Assembly (NCBI GenBank): GCA_040510815.1
Contig: JBEVIH010000073.1
Coordinates: 1 to 26,662, forward strand
From: VAZQ01 sp040510815
GTDB lineage: Bacteria > Pseudomonadota > Alphaproteobacteria > Rhizobiales > Xanthobacteraceae
Length of the DNA: 26,662 bases
Direction: 5' to 3'
Below the pieces are notes generated by a model. It did not search any database and had not been told where the DNA came from. It saw nothing but the letters and a program-made list of their open reading frames with translations. Positions 1 to 8,878 of this stretch are shown here, in pieces (positions within the stretch are counted from its first letter, which is position 1; each line of letters opens with the position of its first letter). A program made the position numbers and the translations under genes.

Positions 1-2
1 TG

Positions 3-704
3 GCCGATCCCGACAAGATCCCCGACTTCCACTGGTTCGACGATCCGAACTGGGGAGCGAAGGGCCAGTACCTGCACGTCAAGGCGAACTGGCAGTTGAT
101 CGTCGACAACCTGCTCGACCTCACCCATCTGGCGTTCGTGCACGAGACCACGATCGGCAACTCGGCGCTGATCGACAACGCCGCCGTTAAGGTCCAGCGC
201 GGCCACGACAACGTCGTGGTCACCCGTTGGATCATCGACTCGCCGGCACCGCCGACCTTCGTGAAGGCCGGCGGCTTCACCTCCAATGTCGACCGCTGGC
301 AGATCATCAACTTCGCGCCGCCGGCGTTCCTGCGCCTCGACGTCGGCGCCACCCCCACCGGCACCGGCGCGCCGCAGGGTAAGCGCGTCGGCGGCATCGG
401 CATGTGGAATCTGAACCTGATCACGCCGGAAACCGAAAGCAGCAGCCACTATTTCTGGGGCCAGGCGCACAATTTCGACATCCGCAATCCCAAGACCACC
501 GACATGATCATCGAGCAGATCAGGACGGCGTTCCAGGAGGACGTCGCGGTGTTCGAGGCGCAGCAACGCAACCTGACGCTCATTCCCAATCCGCCGCAGA
601 CCGACATCAACGCCGACACCGGCGTGATCCAGGCGCGGAGGATTCTCGATCGGCTGCACCAGGAAGAGCAGGCCGCCGCAGCCCCGATGGCGGCGGCGGA
701 ATAG
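3..704 (+). CDS. Rieske non-heme iron aromatic oxygenase, C-terminal part (VanA-like, 5' truncated by window edge)
   Basis: This is the catalytic C-terminal part of the oxygenase component of an aromatic ring-hydroxylating or O-demethylating Rieske system, best matched by vanillate O-demethylase oxygenase subunits. Reading is open from base 3 with no start codon, so the N-terminal [2Fe-2S] Rieske domain lies left of the window. In the visible 233 residues the mononuclear iron site is clear: Asn36/Asp39 followed by His42 and His47 in the pattern N-x-x-D-x-x-H-x4-H. A late acidic pair, Glu179-Asp180, supplies the third iron ligand expected in this family. The tail is Ala-rich. The true substrate cannot be read from this fragment; aromatic ether or carboxylate substrates are usual. 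The stop codon TAG ends at 704 and the opposing channel gene's stop begins at 705. Confidence 0.88.
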   Translation, partial: ADPDKIPDFHWFDDPNWGAKGQYLHVKANWQLIVDNLLDLTHLAFVHETTIGNSALIDNAAVKVQRGHDNVVVTRWIIDSPAPPTFVKAGGFTSNVDRWQIINFAPPAFLRLDVGATPTGTGAPQGKRVGGIGMWNLNLITPETESSSHYFWGQAHNFDIRNPKTTDMIIEQIRTAFQEDVAVFEAQQRNLTLIPNPPQTDINADTGVIQARRILDRLHQEEQAAAAPMAAAE

Positions 705-3083
705 TTACTCTTCCACTTTCGCGGACGCCGGCGGCTTGGCGCTGTCCGCGCTCCATCGCAGCTCGCGCTGCGGATAGGGAATCGTGATTCCCGCCGCGCG
801 AAACCGTTTGATGACCTCGTAGTGCAGGTCGCTCCGCACCGACGTCCCTTTCTCGACGTCGCGCACGATGCAACGCAGCTCGAATTCGAGCGCGCTGTCG
901 CCGAAGCCCAGGAGAAACGCCGCCGGGGCGGGAGACTGCACGATCTGCGGGTGGGCGTTCGCGATCTCCAGCAGGATGTCGCGGACCTGCGCCGGATCGC
1001 TTTCGTAACCCACCCCGACCTTGACGACGATCCGGCCTAGCGTGTTGGTGCGCGTCCAGTTCTTGACGATACCGGTGATGAGCTCCGAGTTCGGGATGAT
1101 CACGCTCGCCCGGTCGAAGGTTTCTATTTCGGTGGCGCGCACGCGAACGCGCCGGACCCATCCCTCCTCGCCCTTGACCACGATCGAGTCCCCGACGCGG
1201 ATCGGCCGCTCGGTCAGCAGGATGAGGCCGGACACGAAGTTCGCGACCACCGACTGCAGCCCGAAGCCGATGCCGACCGACAGCGCGCCGGCGATCAACG
1301 CGATCTTCTGCAGGTCGAACCCGAGCCCGGTGAGCGCGACGACGATCGCCGCGATGGCGCCGACATAGCCGAAGATGGTCGCAATGGATAATTGCAGGCT
1401 CGGCTCCAGCGTGGTGCGAGGCAGAAAATCCGCCTCGAGCCAATGCCGCACGACGCGGGTGATGATCAGCAATACGGCGAGCACGACGACCGCTGCGAGC
1501 ACCGCGCGAAACGAGACGTGGATCTCGCCGATCTTGAACCCGAACGGGATGTTGCGGATCGTGTCGAACAGATCGGCGGTGGAGACCTCCCACGGCCCGA
1601 TGATCACCAGGCAGGCGAACGCGACCAGCATCACGCGAATGACTGCCGACATGAGCGACGCGCCGAGCGCAACGCCGCGACCACTGACGCCGAGGCTGGC
1701 GGCCAGGATGCGTCCTTGCGGCGTCTGCTCGCCGACCGCCGCGAACAGCGACTGCGTCACCACCAGCAACAGGTAGAGCGCGCCGAACACCGTCGCGGCC
1801 ACGATCACGCGCAGCGCCACGAACGCCGCCACGCCGTGATATCCGGCAACCAGCGCCAGCACGATCACCACCGTCAGCAGCAGCGCCAAGGGATGGATCC
1901 AGGGCGCGGCCGCCAGGGCATGGCGCTCGCCGCTCCTGATCCAGCCCAGCCGGAAGATGAAGTCGCTCAGGAAGGCGGCCGCGACCGCACCGAACAGCGC
2001 GTTGGTGGCGACCGTCACGATCAGCGGCGCGAACAAGACCTTGTGGACGACCTGCAGGAAGATCATCACCCCGAGCGCGCGCGTCGCCCAGACCAGATGA
2101 CTGTGAAAGAAACGCGCGGTGTCGTCGTCTTCCTGCACCAATCGGCGCTCCGGATGGTCGGGCGCAAACAGCGCCTGCGCCGTGCCGCGGCCGAACGCCG
2201 CCGCCGCCATGGCGACGACGAGCCCCTGGGCAATCTGCTCGACCCGCCACGCCAGCAGGCCCAGCATCTCCAACGCCAGCAAGCCCGCGAAACCCGCCAG
2301 CGGCGCGCGCGCGGCGAACCACACGAAGACCCACAACGCGGTCCACGCCTTCTGCGAGCGGGTGTCGTGCGGCCCGGCGAACATGCGGGGAAACCACCAG
2401 CGGGAGAGCGCGATGGCGATCGCCGCGATGGCGAGCAGGATGAGCGCGGCCGCGATCCAGGGCCCGGGGTCGGGCCGTTCGCCGGTCCAGGTCTCGAACA
2501 GCGCGGCTGCGCTGCGCATCTCGATCGGCAGCGCACGGAAGGCGTCGCGCCAGAAGAACGGATCGAGGATGCTGGGGCTGCGGGCGAACAGCTCGCCGGC
2601 GTACAAGGCGTGCCGCTTCTCGGCGAGGCGGTCACTCAGCTGCCCGGCCCTGACGGAGAGCAGGCGATACTGTTTCAGCTCGCCGTCGAGCTCGCTGAAA
2701 TTCGACGTGAGCTCCTCGCGCTCCTTGGTGATGTCCTCGGATTCGGGCGGCGCGTCCTTGGCGGGCGCGGGCCCGAGCTGCTTGAGCCGCTCGTCGAGCT
2801 CGCGCACGCGCGGCTCGAGCTCGTCGATTTTCGTGCGGACCGTCTCGATGGCGGTGTTGAGCGACTGCCGCAGGCCCGCCAGCGTCTCAGCGGTGACGTC
2901 CTCGCGGGCGATCGTGGCCTCGATCTCGTCGAGGGACGTCTTGATCGAATCGACCGGGCTTGCTTCCGCGGCCTCCGCCCATGCAGTTCCGGCAAATGCG
3001 GGAATTGCAAGCAACAAAGCGCCGACCAAGCCGCAAAAAGCCAATCGACGCGCGATCGCGAGCCAACAGTGCCTAAGCGTCAT
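705..3083 (-). CDS. Large MscS-family mechanosensitive ion channel with N-terminal DUF3772 region
   Basis: Predicted inner-membrane channel that opens under membrane tension to release solutes during osmotic downshift. I chose the ATG at 3083 (792 aa) because AGGGAG lies 8 bases upstream; an in-frame start 23 codons earlier lacks support and would bury the signal peptide. Order of parts: signal peptide (residues 1 to about 36, ending near AWAEA); a charged, coiled-coil periplasmic region typical of DUF3772 (about 40-170); about eight hydrophobic segments; then the MscS core. The pore helix is Gly/Ala rich and followed by LQSVVANFVSG and LLTERPIRVGD, the usual MscS pore-lining and beta-domain start. 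The mixed C-terminal domain ends in ITIPYPQREL. Large MscS relatives (MscK, YbdG, YnaI types) share this plan. It lies 96 bases downstream of the citryl-CoA lyase-like gene on the same strand, so cotranscription is possible but no functional link is evident. Confidence 0.93.
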   Translation of the reverse strand: MTLRHCWLAIARRLAFCGLVGALLLAIPAFAGTAWAEAAEASPVDSIKTSLDEIEATIAREDVTAETLAGLRQSLNTAIETVRTKIDELEPRVRELDERLKQLGPAPAKDAPPESEDITKEREELTSNFSELDGELKQYRLLSVRAGQLSDRLAEKRHALYAGELFARSPSILDPFFWRDAFRALPIEMRSAAALFETWTGERPDPGPWIAAALILLAIAAIAIALSRWWFPRMFAGPHDTRSQKAWTALWVFVWFAARAPLAGFAGLLALEMLGLLAWRVEQIAQGLVVAMAAAAFGRGTAQALFAPDHPERRLVQEDDDTARFFHSHLVWATRALGVMIFLQVVHKVLFAPLIVTVATNALFGAVAAAFLSDFIFRLGWIRSGERHALAAAPWIHPLALLLTVVIVLALVAGYHGVAAFVALRVIVAATVFGALYLLLVVTQSLFAAVGEQTPQGRILAASLGVSGRGVALGASLMSAVIRVMLVAFACLVIIGPWEVSTADLFDTIRNIPFGFKIGEIHVSFRAVLAAVVVLAVLLIITRVVRHWLEADFLPRTTLEPSLQLSIATIFGYVGAIAAIVVALTGLGFDLQKIALIAGALSVGIGFGLQSVVANFVSGLILLTERPIRVGDSIVVKGEEGWVRRVRVRATEIETFDRASVIIPNSELITGIVKNWTRTNTLGRIVVKVGVGYESDPAQVRDILLEIANAHPQIVQSPAPAAFLLGFGDSALEFELRCIVRDVEKGTSVRSDLHYEVIKRFRAAGITIPYPQRELRWSADSAKPPASAKVEE

Positions 3084-3179
3084 GAGACCTGCTCCCTTTT
3101 GGGGGGCGGTCTCGTGCGCACCCGGCCAAAAGTCAAGATGCGGGTCCTTCACAACGCCGGAACAAGAGGCCGAGGGCGG

Positions 3180-3965
3180 TCAATCCTTACCGGCCGTCGC
3201 GTTGCGGGTGACCTCGTGCTCGGTCCGGTCCCAGATCTCGCGCGCAATCGGGTTGCGCATCTCCTCCGCGATATGGCCGACCAGGCCGATGGCCCGCGAA
3301 ATGACCGCAATGCCGCGGCAGATCTGCCACGGAAATTGCAGCTCGCACAGGATCGCGCCGATCGCGCCGGTCGCGTTGATCGGGAGTGAGCGGGCGAAGG
3401 TGCGCTCGGCGCTGGCGCACACCGCTTCCATCAAGCCGATGTAGCGGCCGCGAAAGCCGTTGCGCTGCGCGATCGCGAACAGCACCGGCGTGCGCGGGTC
3501 GATCGGCTTGTGGAGCGGATGGCCGATCCCCGGAATCGGAACCTTGCGCCGCCGATGGTCGGCGACGATCTCGTCGGCGAGCGCCGCAAGGTTAACGTCG
3601 TCGCCCTTGTCCTTGAGCGCCGCTTGCAGCATCCGTGCGCTCTGCTCCGAGCCGCCGGCGAACACCGTCCCGACCCCGCACAGGCCGGCCGCGACCGCCG
3701 CCTGCAGCGCCTCGGGAGCGGCCATGTGCACCATGCGGGTGGCGATCGCATGCGGCGTCATGCCGTGCTCGACCAGCGTGATCAGCAAGGCGTTGAAGAC
3801 GTCGGCCTCCTTGGCATTGGGAACACGCCCGGTGATCTCCAGGAACGCCATGGCGCCGAGGTCGATCTTGCCGAGCAAGTCCTTGGTCAGGTCGAAGCCT
3901 TTGACGACGATCTTGTCGGGCGTGCTCCAGCCCATGTCCGATCGCAGCGGTCGCTGATCACTCAT
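3180..3965 (-). CDS. Citryl-CoA lyase-like protein (citrate synthase fold), catalytic Asp apparently missing
   Basis: A 261-residue member of the short citrate-synthase superfamily annotated as citryl-CoA lyase, which cleaves citryl-CoA to acetyl-CoA and oxaloacetate or catalyses related Claisen-type reactions. Two catalytic histidines are in place: His67 in VEHGMTPH and His149 in GIGHPLHKPIDPRTP. The third member of the usual triad is an Asp in the pattern LPINVDGAI; here the stretch is LPINATGAIGAIL, giving Thr199 at the Asp position. The length is that of the lyase group, not of full citrate synthase (about 430 aa). The start ATG at 3965 is preceded by GAGG at 7 to 8 bases. It is divergent from the ABC transporter operon across about 208 bases. 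With the Asp replaced, either chemistry is altered or the protein is not a lyase; the fold assignment is firm, the reaction is not. Confidence 0.82.
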   Translation of the reverse strand: MSDQRPLRSDMGWSTPDKIVVKGFDLTKDLLGKIDLGAMAFLEITGRVPNAKEADVFNALLITLVEHGMTPHAIATRMVHMAAPEALQAAVAAGLCGVGTVFAGGSEQSARMLQAALKDKGDDVNLAALADEIVADHRRRKVPIPGIGHPLHKPIDPRTPVLFAIAQRNGFRGRYIGLMEAVCASAERTFARSLPINATGAIGAILCELQFPWQICRGIAVISRAIGLVGHIAEEMRNPIAREIWDRTEHEVTRNATAGKD

Positions 3966-4173
3966 GATGGTGCCTCGATCCTTGTTTGGTTTGATCTACG
4001 TCCCAGGCCCGTCAAACCGCACTTGCGCCCCCGTTCCCAATCGCGCCCCGCGCGGCCACCGCTCGACTTTAGTATGATTGATCGGGACCGGACCGATCGG
4101 CCATCCCGGCCCGCTTTCTTCCTGGACGATCTTCCGCCATATCATCAATATGGCCGATATGGAGCCTCAGGTC

Positions 4174-4921
4174 GTGAGTGACGATTTCATCCTCGTAACC
4201 GAGGGCCTCACCAAGGAGTTTGCCGGCTTTGTCGCGGTGAACGGGGTCGATCTGCGCGTCAAGCGCGGCACCATCCATGCCTTGATCGGCCCGAACGGGG
4301 CCGGCAAGACCACCTGCTTCAACCTGTTGACCAAGTTCCTGCGCCCGAGCCGCGGCCGCATCGTCTACAAGGGGCGCGACATTACGGCGCTGGCGGCGGC
4401 CGACGTGGCCTGCCTCGGGCTGGTGCGCTCGTTCCAGATATCCGCGGTCTTCCCTCACCTCTCGGTGCTCGAGAACGTGCGTATCGCGCTGCAGCGCAAG
4501 CGCGGCGGATCGTTCGATTTCTGGCGCTCGAAGCGCGTGCTCGACGCCCTCAACGACCGCGCCATGGCGCTCATCACCGACGTCGGCCTGGCGTCGTTCG
4601 CCCACTGGACGGCGGTGGAATTGCCCTATGGCCGCAAGCGGGCGCTCGAGATCGCCACCACCTTGGCGCTCGACCCCGAGATGCTGCTGCTCGACGAGCC
4701 GATGGCCGGCATGGGACACGAGGACATCGAGCGCATCAGCGCGCTGATCAAAGCGGTCTCCGCCGACCGCACCGTGCTGATGGTCGAGCACAATCTCAGC
4801 GTGGTCGCCAATCTCTCCGACCGCATCACGGTGCTCACCCGCGGGCGGGTGCTGGCCGAGGGCGATTACCAGACGGTGTCGGCGGACCCGCAGGTGCGCG
4901 AAGCCTATCTCGGGGTCGGTC

Positions 4922-4929
<8 letters not shown>
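4174..4929 (+). CDS. livG: HAAT-type ABC importer ATPase 1 (LivG-like)
   Basis: Cytoplasmic ATPase of a hydrophobic amino-acid/aromatic-acid type ABC importer. Walker A is GPNGAGKT at residues 39-46, the signature is the LivG-type variant LPYGRKR, and Walker B is MLLLDEPMAGM followed by the D-loop. The switch His is in VEHNLSV. I prefer the GTG at 4174 (251 aa) because GGAG at 4161-4164 sits 9 bases before it and the product then begins like other LivG proteins; ATG at 4150 or 4159 also fits the frame but has no ribosome site. It is the first gene of a five-gene importer set and overlaps the next ATPase gene by 8 bases, which implies translational coupling. Substrate is not determined by this subunit. 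Confidence 0.93.
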
Positions 4930-5638
<709 letters not shown>

Positions 5639-5678
5639 AGGCCCCGGGGGCTCAAATCGCCAACACGGAGAACGCCAT

Positions 5679-6890
5679 ATGAAACGGCTGATCAGTCTCA
5701 CGGCGCTCGCAGTCGCCCTCGGGTGTCCGGCGGCGCTGGCGCAATATACCGACGGAACCATCAAGATCGGCGTCATGAACGACATGTCGGGCACCTATGC
5801 CGACCTGAGCGGCCAGGGCTCGGTGGTCGCCGCCCGCATGGCGGTCGAGGACTTCGGCGCCGCCGCCAAGGGCATGAAGGTCGAGATCGTCGGCGCCGAC
5901 CACCAGAACAAGCCGGACGTCGGATCCAATATCGTGCGCACCTGGATCGACACCGACAAGGTCGACGTGATCGTCGACGTGCCGACCTCCTCGGTCGCGC
6001 TCGCGGTCAACGAGATCGTGCGCGACAAGAACAAGGTGTTCCTGGTCTCGGGCGCCGCCGCCTCCGATCTGACCGGCGCCAAATGCACGCCCAACACCAT
6101 CCACTGGACCTACGACACCTGGGCGCTCGCCAACGGCACCGGCCAGGCGATCGTGAAGACCGGCGGCGACACCTGGTTCTTTTTGACTGCCAACTACGCG
6201 TTCGGGCTGGCGCTCGAGCGCGACACCGCGGCCGTGGTCGTCAAGAACGGCGGCAAGGTGGTGGGCCAGGTGCGCCACCCGTTCCCGGCCACCGACTTCT
6301 CGTCGTTCCTGCTGCAGGCGCAGGCGTCGAAAGCCAAGATCATCGGGCTCGCCAACGCCGGCGCCGACACCATCAACTCGATCAAGCAGGCCTCGGAATT
6401 CGGCATCGTCCGCGGCGGGCAGAATCTCGCCGCGCTGCTCGCCTTCATCACCGACGTGCATGCGCTCGGCCTGCAGACCGCCCAGGGCCTGATCATGACG
6501 GAATCCTGGTACTGGGACCTCAACGACGCCAACCGCGAGTTCGCCAAGAAGTTCGCGCCGCAATACAAGGGCGTCCATCCGACCATGATCCACGCCGGCG
6601 TCTATTCGGCGGTGACGCACTATCTCAAGGCGGTCGAGGCGCTCAAGAGCGACGCCGACGGCAAGGCGGTCGTCGCCAAGATGAAGGAGCTGCCGACCGA
6701 CGACAAGCTGTTCGGCAAGGGCACCGTGCGCGCCGACGGCCGCAAGATCCACCCGATGTATCTGTTCGAGGTGAAGAAGCCGGCGGAATCGAAGGGCGCG
6801 TGGGACTATTACAAGCTGCGCGCGACGATTCCCGCGAACGAAGCCTTCCGGCCACTCGCCGAGGGCGGCTGCCCGCTGGTGAAGAGCTGA
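5679..6890 (+). CDS. HAAT-type periplasmic substrate-binding protein (Peripla_BP_6)
   Basis: Periplasmic ligand-binding subunit of the adjacent importer, 403 residues. A Sec signal peptide is visible: MKRL, a hydrophobic core and cleavage after ALA near residue 21. The mature part opens with IKIGVMNDMSGTYADLSGQGS, the first strand and helix of the LivK-like fold, and contains the hinge-forming DFSSFLLQAQ region around the middle. Two cysteines (one in AKCTPN, one in GGCPLVKS at the extreme C-terminus) could form a disulfide that closes the tail on the N-lobe. GGAG at 5667-5670 sits 8 bases before the ATG. Relatives in soil alphaproteobacteria are numerous, and some bind aromatic acids, branched amino acids or amides, so ligand cannot be called from sequence. 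The neighbouring deaminase-like and URC genes suggest a nitrogen heterocycle (inference). Confidence 0.93.
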   Translation: MKRLISLTALAVALGCPAALAQYTDGTIKIGVMNDMSGTYADLSGQGSVVAARMAVEDFGAAAKGMKVEIVGADHQNKPDVGSNIVRTWIDTDKVDVIVDVPTSSVALAVNEIVRDKNKVFLVSGAAASDLTGAKCTPNTIHWTYDTWALANGTGQAIVKTGGDTWFFLTANYAFGLALERDTAAVVVKNGGKVVGQVRHPFPATDFSSFLLQAQASKAKIIGLANAGADTINSIKQASEFGIVRGGQNLAALLAFITDVHALGLQTAQGLIMTESWYWDLNDANREFAKKFAPQYKGVHPTMIHAGVYSAVTHYLKAVEALKSDADGKAVVAKMKELPTDDKLFGKGTVRADGRKIHPMYLFEVKKPAESKGAWDYYKLRATIPANEAFRPLAEGGCPLVKS

Positions 6891-6906
6891 TACGACATTG
6901 GCCGGC

Positions 6907-6938
6907 GGCGAGGGGCGGACGAGCGTCCGCCTCTCGCT
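6907..6938 (+). promoter_or_regulatory. Strong intercistronic RNA hairpin between binding-protein and permease genes
   Basis: Arms 6907-6920 and 6925-6938 pair over 14 positions with two G-U pairs around a GAGC loop (core GGCGGAC/GTCCGCC). No T-run follows, so it is not a classic intrinsic terminator. It begins 17 bases after the binding-protein stop and ends 16 bases before the permease ATG at 6955. Such hairpins often protect the binding-protein message or reduce downstream expression, giving excess binding protein over permease (established principle, inferred here). Confidence 0.6.
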
Positions 6939-6954
6939 CGCCTGAGTGAACGGC

Positions 6955-7842
6955 ATGTTCGAGATCTTCGGCATCAGCTCGCAGGCCCTGTTCGGGCAGT
7001 TGCTGATCGGGCTCATCAACGGCTCGTTCTATGCGCTGCTCAGCCTGGGGCTCGCCGTCATCTTCGGCATGCTCAACATCATCAACTTCGCCCATGGCGC
7101 CCAGTACATGCTGGGCGCGTTCGCGGCGTTTTTCCTCCTGCATTACGGCGGGCTCGGCTATTGGTGGGCGATCATCGTCGCGCCGATCGCAGTCGGGATC
7201 ACCGGCATCATCGTCGAGCGGCTGTTCCTGCAATGGCTCTACAAGCTCGACCATCTCTACGGGCTGCTGCTCACCTTCGGGCTCGCTTTGATCATCGAAG
7301 GGTTCTTCCGCAATTTCTTCGGCTCCTCGGGCTTGCCCTACTCGGTCCCGCCGTCGCTGCAGGGCGGCCAAAACCTGGGCTTCATGTTCCTGCCGAACTA
7401 CCGCGCCTGGGTGGTGGTGTTCTCGCTCGCGGTCTGCTTCTCCACCTGGTTCGTGATCGAGCGCACGCGGCTCGGCGCCTATCTGCGCGCCGCCACCGAG
7501 AACCCGACGCTGGTGCGGGCGTTCGGCATCAACGTGCCGCGGATGATCACGCTCACCTATGGATTCGGCGTCGCGCTCGCGGCGCTGGCCGGCGTGATGG
7601 CGGCCCCGATCTACAATGTCAGCCCGCAGATGGGCGCCAATCTCATCATCGTGGTGTTCGCGGTGGTGGTGATCGGCGGCATGGGCTCGATCATGGGCGC
7701 GATCGTGACCGGGTTCGGGCTGGGCATCATCGAGGGGCTGACCAAGGTGTTCTTCCCCGAGGCCTCGAACACCGTGATCTTCGTGATCATGGCGATCGTG
7801 CTGCTGATCCGGCCGGCCGGCCTGTTCGGAAGGACCGCCTGA
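6955..7842 (+). CDS. livH: HAAT-type ABC importer permease 1 (LivH-like)
   Basis: Integral inner-membrane permease of the importer, 295 residues from the ATG at 6955; an in-frame GTG at 6946 would add three residues and neither start has a strong ribosome site, which fits reduced or coupled expression downstream of the hairpin at 6907-6938. The N-terminal block with LINGSFYALLSLGLAVIFG then LNIINFAHG is the LivH hallmark. About eight hydrophobic segments follow, and the EAA-like cytoplasmic loop is RAATENPTLVRAFGIN. The end, LLIRPAGLFGR, is the standard LivH C-terminus. The stop lies one base before the LivM-like ATG. Confidence 0.95.
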   Translation: MFEIFGISSQALFGQLLIGLINGSFYALLSLGLAVIFGMLNIINFAHGAQYMLGAFAAFFLLHYGGLGYWWAIIVAPIAVGITGIIVERLFLQWLYKLDHLYGLLLTFGLALIIEGFFRNFFGSSGLPYSVPPSLQGGQNLGFMFLPNYRAWVVVFSLAVCFSTWFVIERTRLGAYLRAATENPTLVRAFGINVPRMITLTYGFGVALAALAGVMAAPIYNVSPQMGANLIIVVFAVVVIGGMGSIMGAIVTGFGLGIIEGLTKVFFPEASNTVIFVIMAIVLLIRPAGLFGRTA

Positions 7843-7843
7843 C

Positions 7844-8812
7844 ATGGAACGCGTCGCCGATCCCACGACCGTTCAAACGGCGCCCGCGCAGCCCTATACC
7901 GAGGCGATCGCCTTCGTGCTGATGGCCGGCGTGCTCATCGTCGCGCCGCTGTTCGCCTATCCGGTGTTCCTGATGAAGGCGCTGTGCTTTGCGCTGTTCG
8001 CCTGCGCCTTCAACCTGCTGATCGGATATGTCGGGCTGCTCTCGTTCGGCCACGCCCTGTTTTTCGGCTGGGCGAGCTATGTCAGCGCCTACGCCGCCAA
8101 GGTCTGGGGCCTCCCGCCCGAGCTCGCGATCCTGGCGGGAACCGCGACCGGCGCCGGGCTCGGCGCGATCGTGGGCGCGCTCGCCATCCGCCGGCAGGGC
8201 ATCTATTTCGCGATGATCACGCTGGCGCTGGCGCAGATGATGTTCTTCTTCGCCGTGCAGGCGCCGTTCACCGGCGGCGAGGACGGCATCCAGGCGGTGC
8301 CGCGCGGCAAGCTGTTCGGCTTCATCGATCTTACCGTCCCGACCAACATGTATTTCACCGTGCTGGTGATCTTTCTCGGCTGCTTCCTGCTGATCTATCG
8401 CATCATCAACTCGCCGTTCGGCGAGGTGCTCAAGGCGATCCGCGAGAACGAGCCGCGCGCCATCTCGCTCGGCTACCATACCGACCGCTACAAGCTCATC
8501 GCCTTGGTGCTGTCGGCGACCTTCGCCGGCGCGGCGGGCGCCACCAAGGCCATCGTGTTCCAGCTCGCCTCGCTCACCGACGTCGACTGGACCATGTCGG
8601 GCGAGGTCGTGCTGATGACGCTGGTCGGCGGGCTCGGCACCATTTTCGGGCCGGTCGTCGGCGCGTTCTTCATGATCACGCTGGAGAACTACCTGACCAC
8701 GATCGGTCAATGGGTGTTCGTGGTGCAGGGCTCGATCTTCGTGGTCTGCGTGCTGCTGTTCCGCCGCGGCATCGTCGGCGAGCTGGCGCGTCTCCTGCGC
8801 ATCAGGCTTTGA
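7844..8812 (+). CDS. livM: HAAT-type ABC importer permease 2 (LivM-like)
   Basis: Second integral membrane permease, 322 residues, completing the importer. AAGGA at 7830-7834 lies 9 bases before the ATG, inside the end of the LivH-like gene. Family marks are NLLIGYVGLLSFGHALFFGWASY, the loop KAIRENEPRAISLGYHTDRYKL and GGLGTIFGPVVGAFF, all typical of LivM. A 66-base spacer containing a short CGGCGC/GCGCCG hairpin (8855-8870) separates it from the deaminase-like gene on the same strand, so the importer and the two amidohydrolases are probably one transcription unit. Confidence 0.95.
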   Translation: MERVADPTTVQTAPAQPYTEAIAFVLMAGVLIVAPLFAYPVFLMKALCFALFACAFNLLIGYVGLLSFGHALFFGWASYVSAYAAKVWGLPPELAILAGTATGAGLGAIVGALAIRRQGIYFAMITLALAQMMFFFAVQAPFTGGEDGIQAVPRGKLFGFIDLTVPTNMYFTVLVIFLGCFLLIYRIINSPFGEVLKAIRENEPRAISLGYHTDRYKLIALVLSATFAGAAGATKAIVFQLASLTDVDWTMSGEVVLMTLVGGLGTIFGPVVGAFFMITLENYLTTIGQWVFVVQGSIFVVCVLLFRRGIVGELARLLRIRL

Positions 8813-8878
8813 TCCGTCCTGACCGCACGGCCGCCGGTCGCGGCCGCATCGAGGCGGCGCCATAGCGCCGGTCCCGCC

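Noticed and set aside
607..3389. Long open frames on both strands over the channel gene (607-2397 minus, 1392-3389 plus)
   Set aside because: Arg-rich shadow translations with no domains; the MscS-type frame explains the region fully.
4073..4078. TATGAT as a -10 box for the importer operon
   Set aside because: The box itself is good but no acceptable -35 hexamer lies 16 to 18 bases upstream, so a promoter was not annotated.
8855..8870. CGGCGC/GCGCCG hairpin as a terminator after the LivM-like gene
   Set aside because: Only six base pairs, no T-run, and it lies close to the start of the next same-strand gene.
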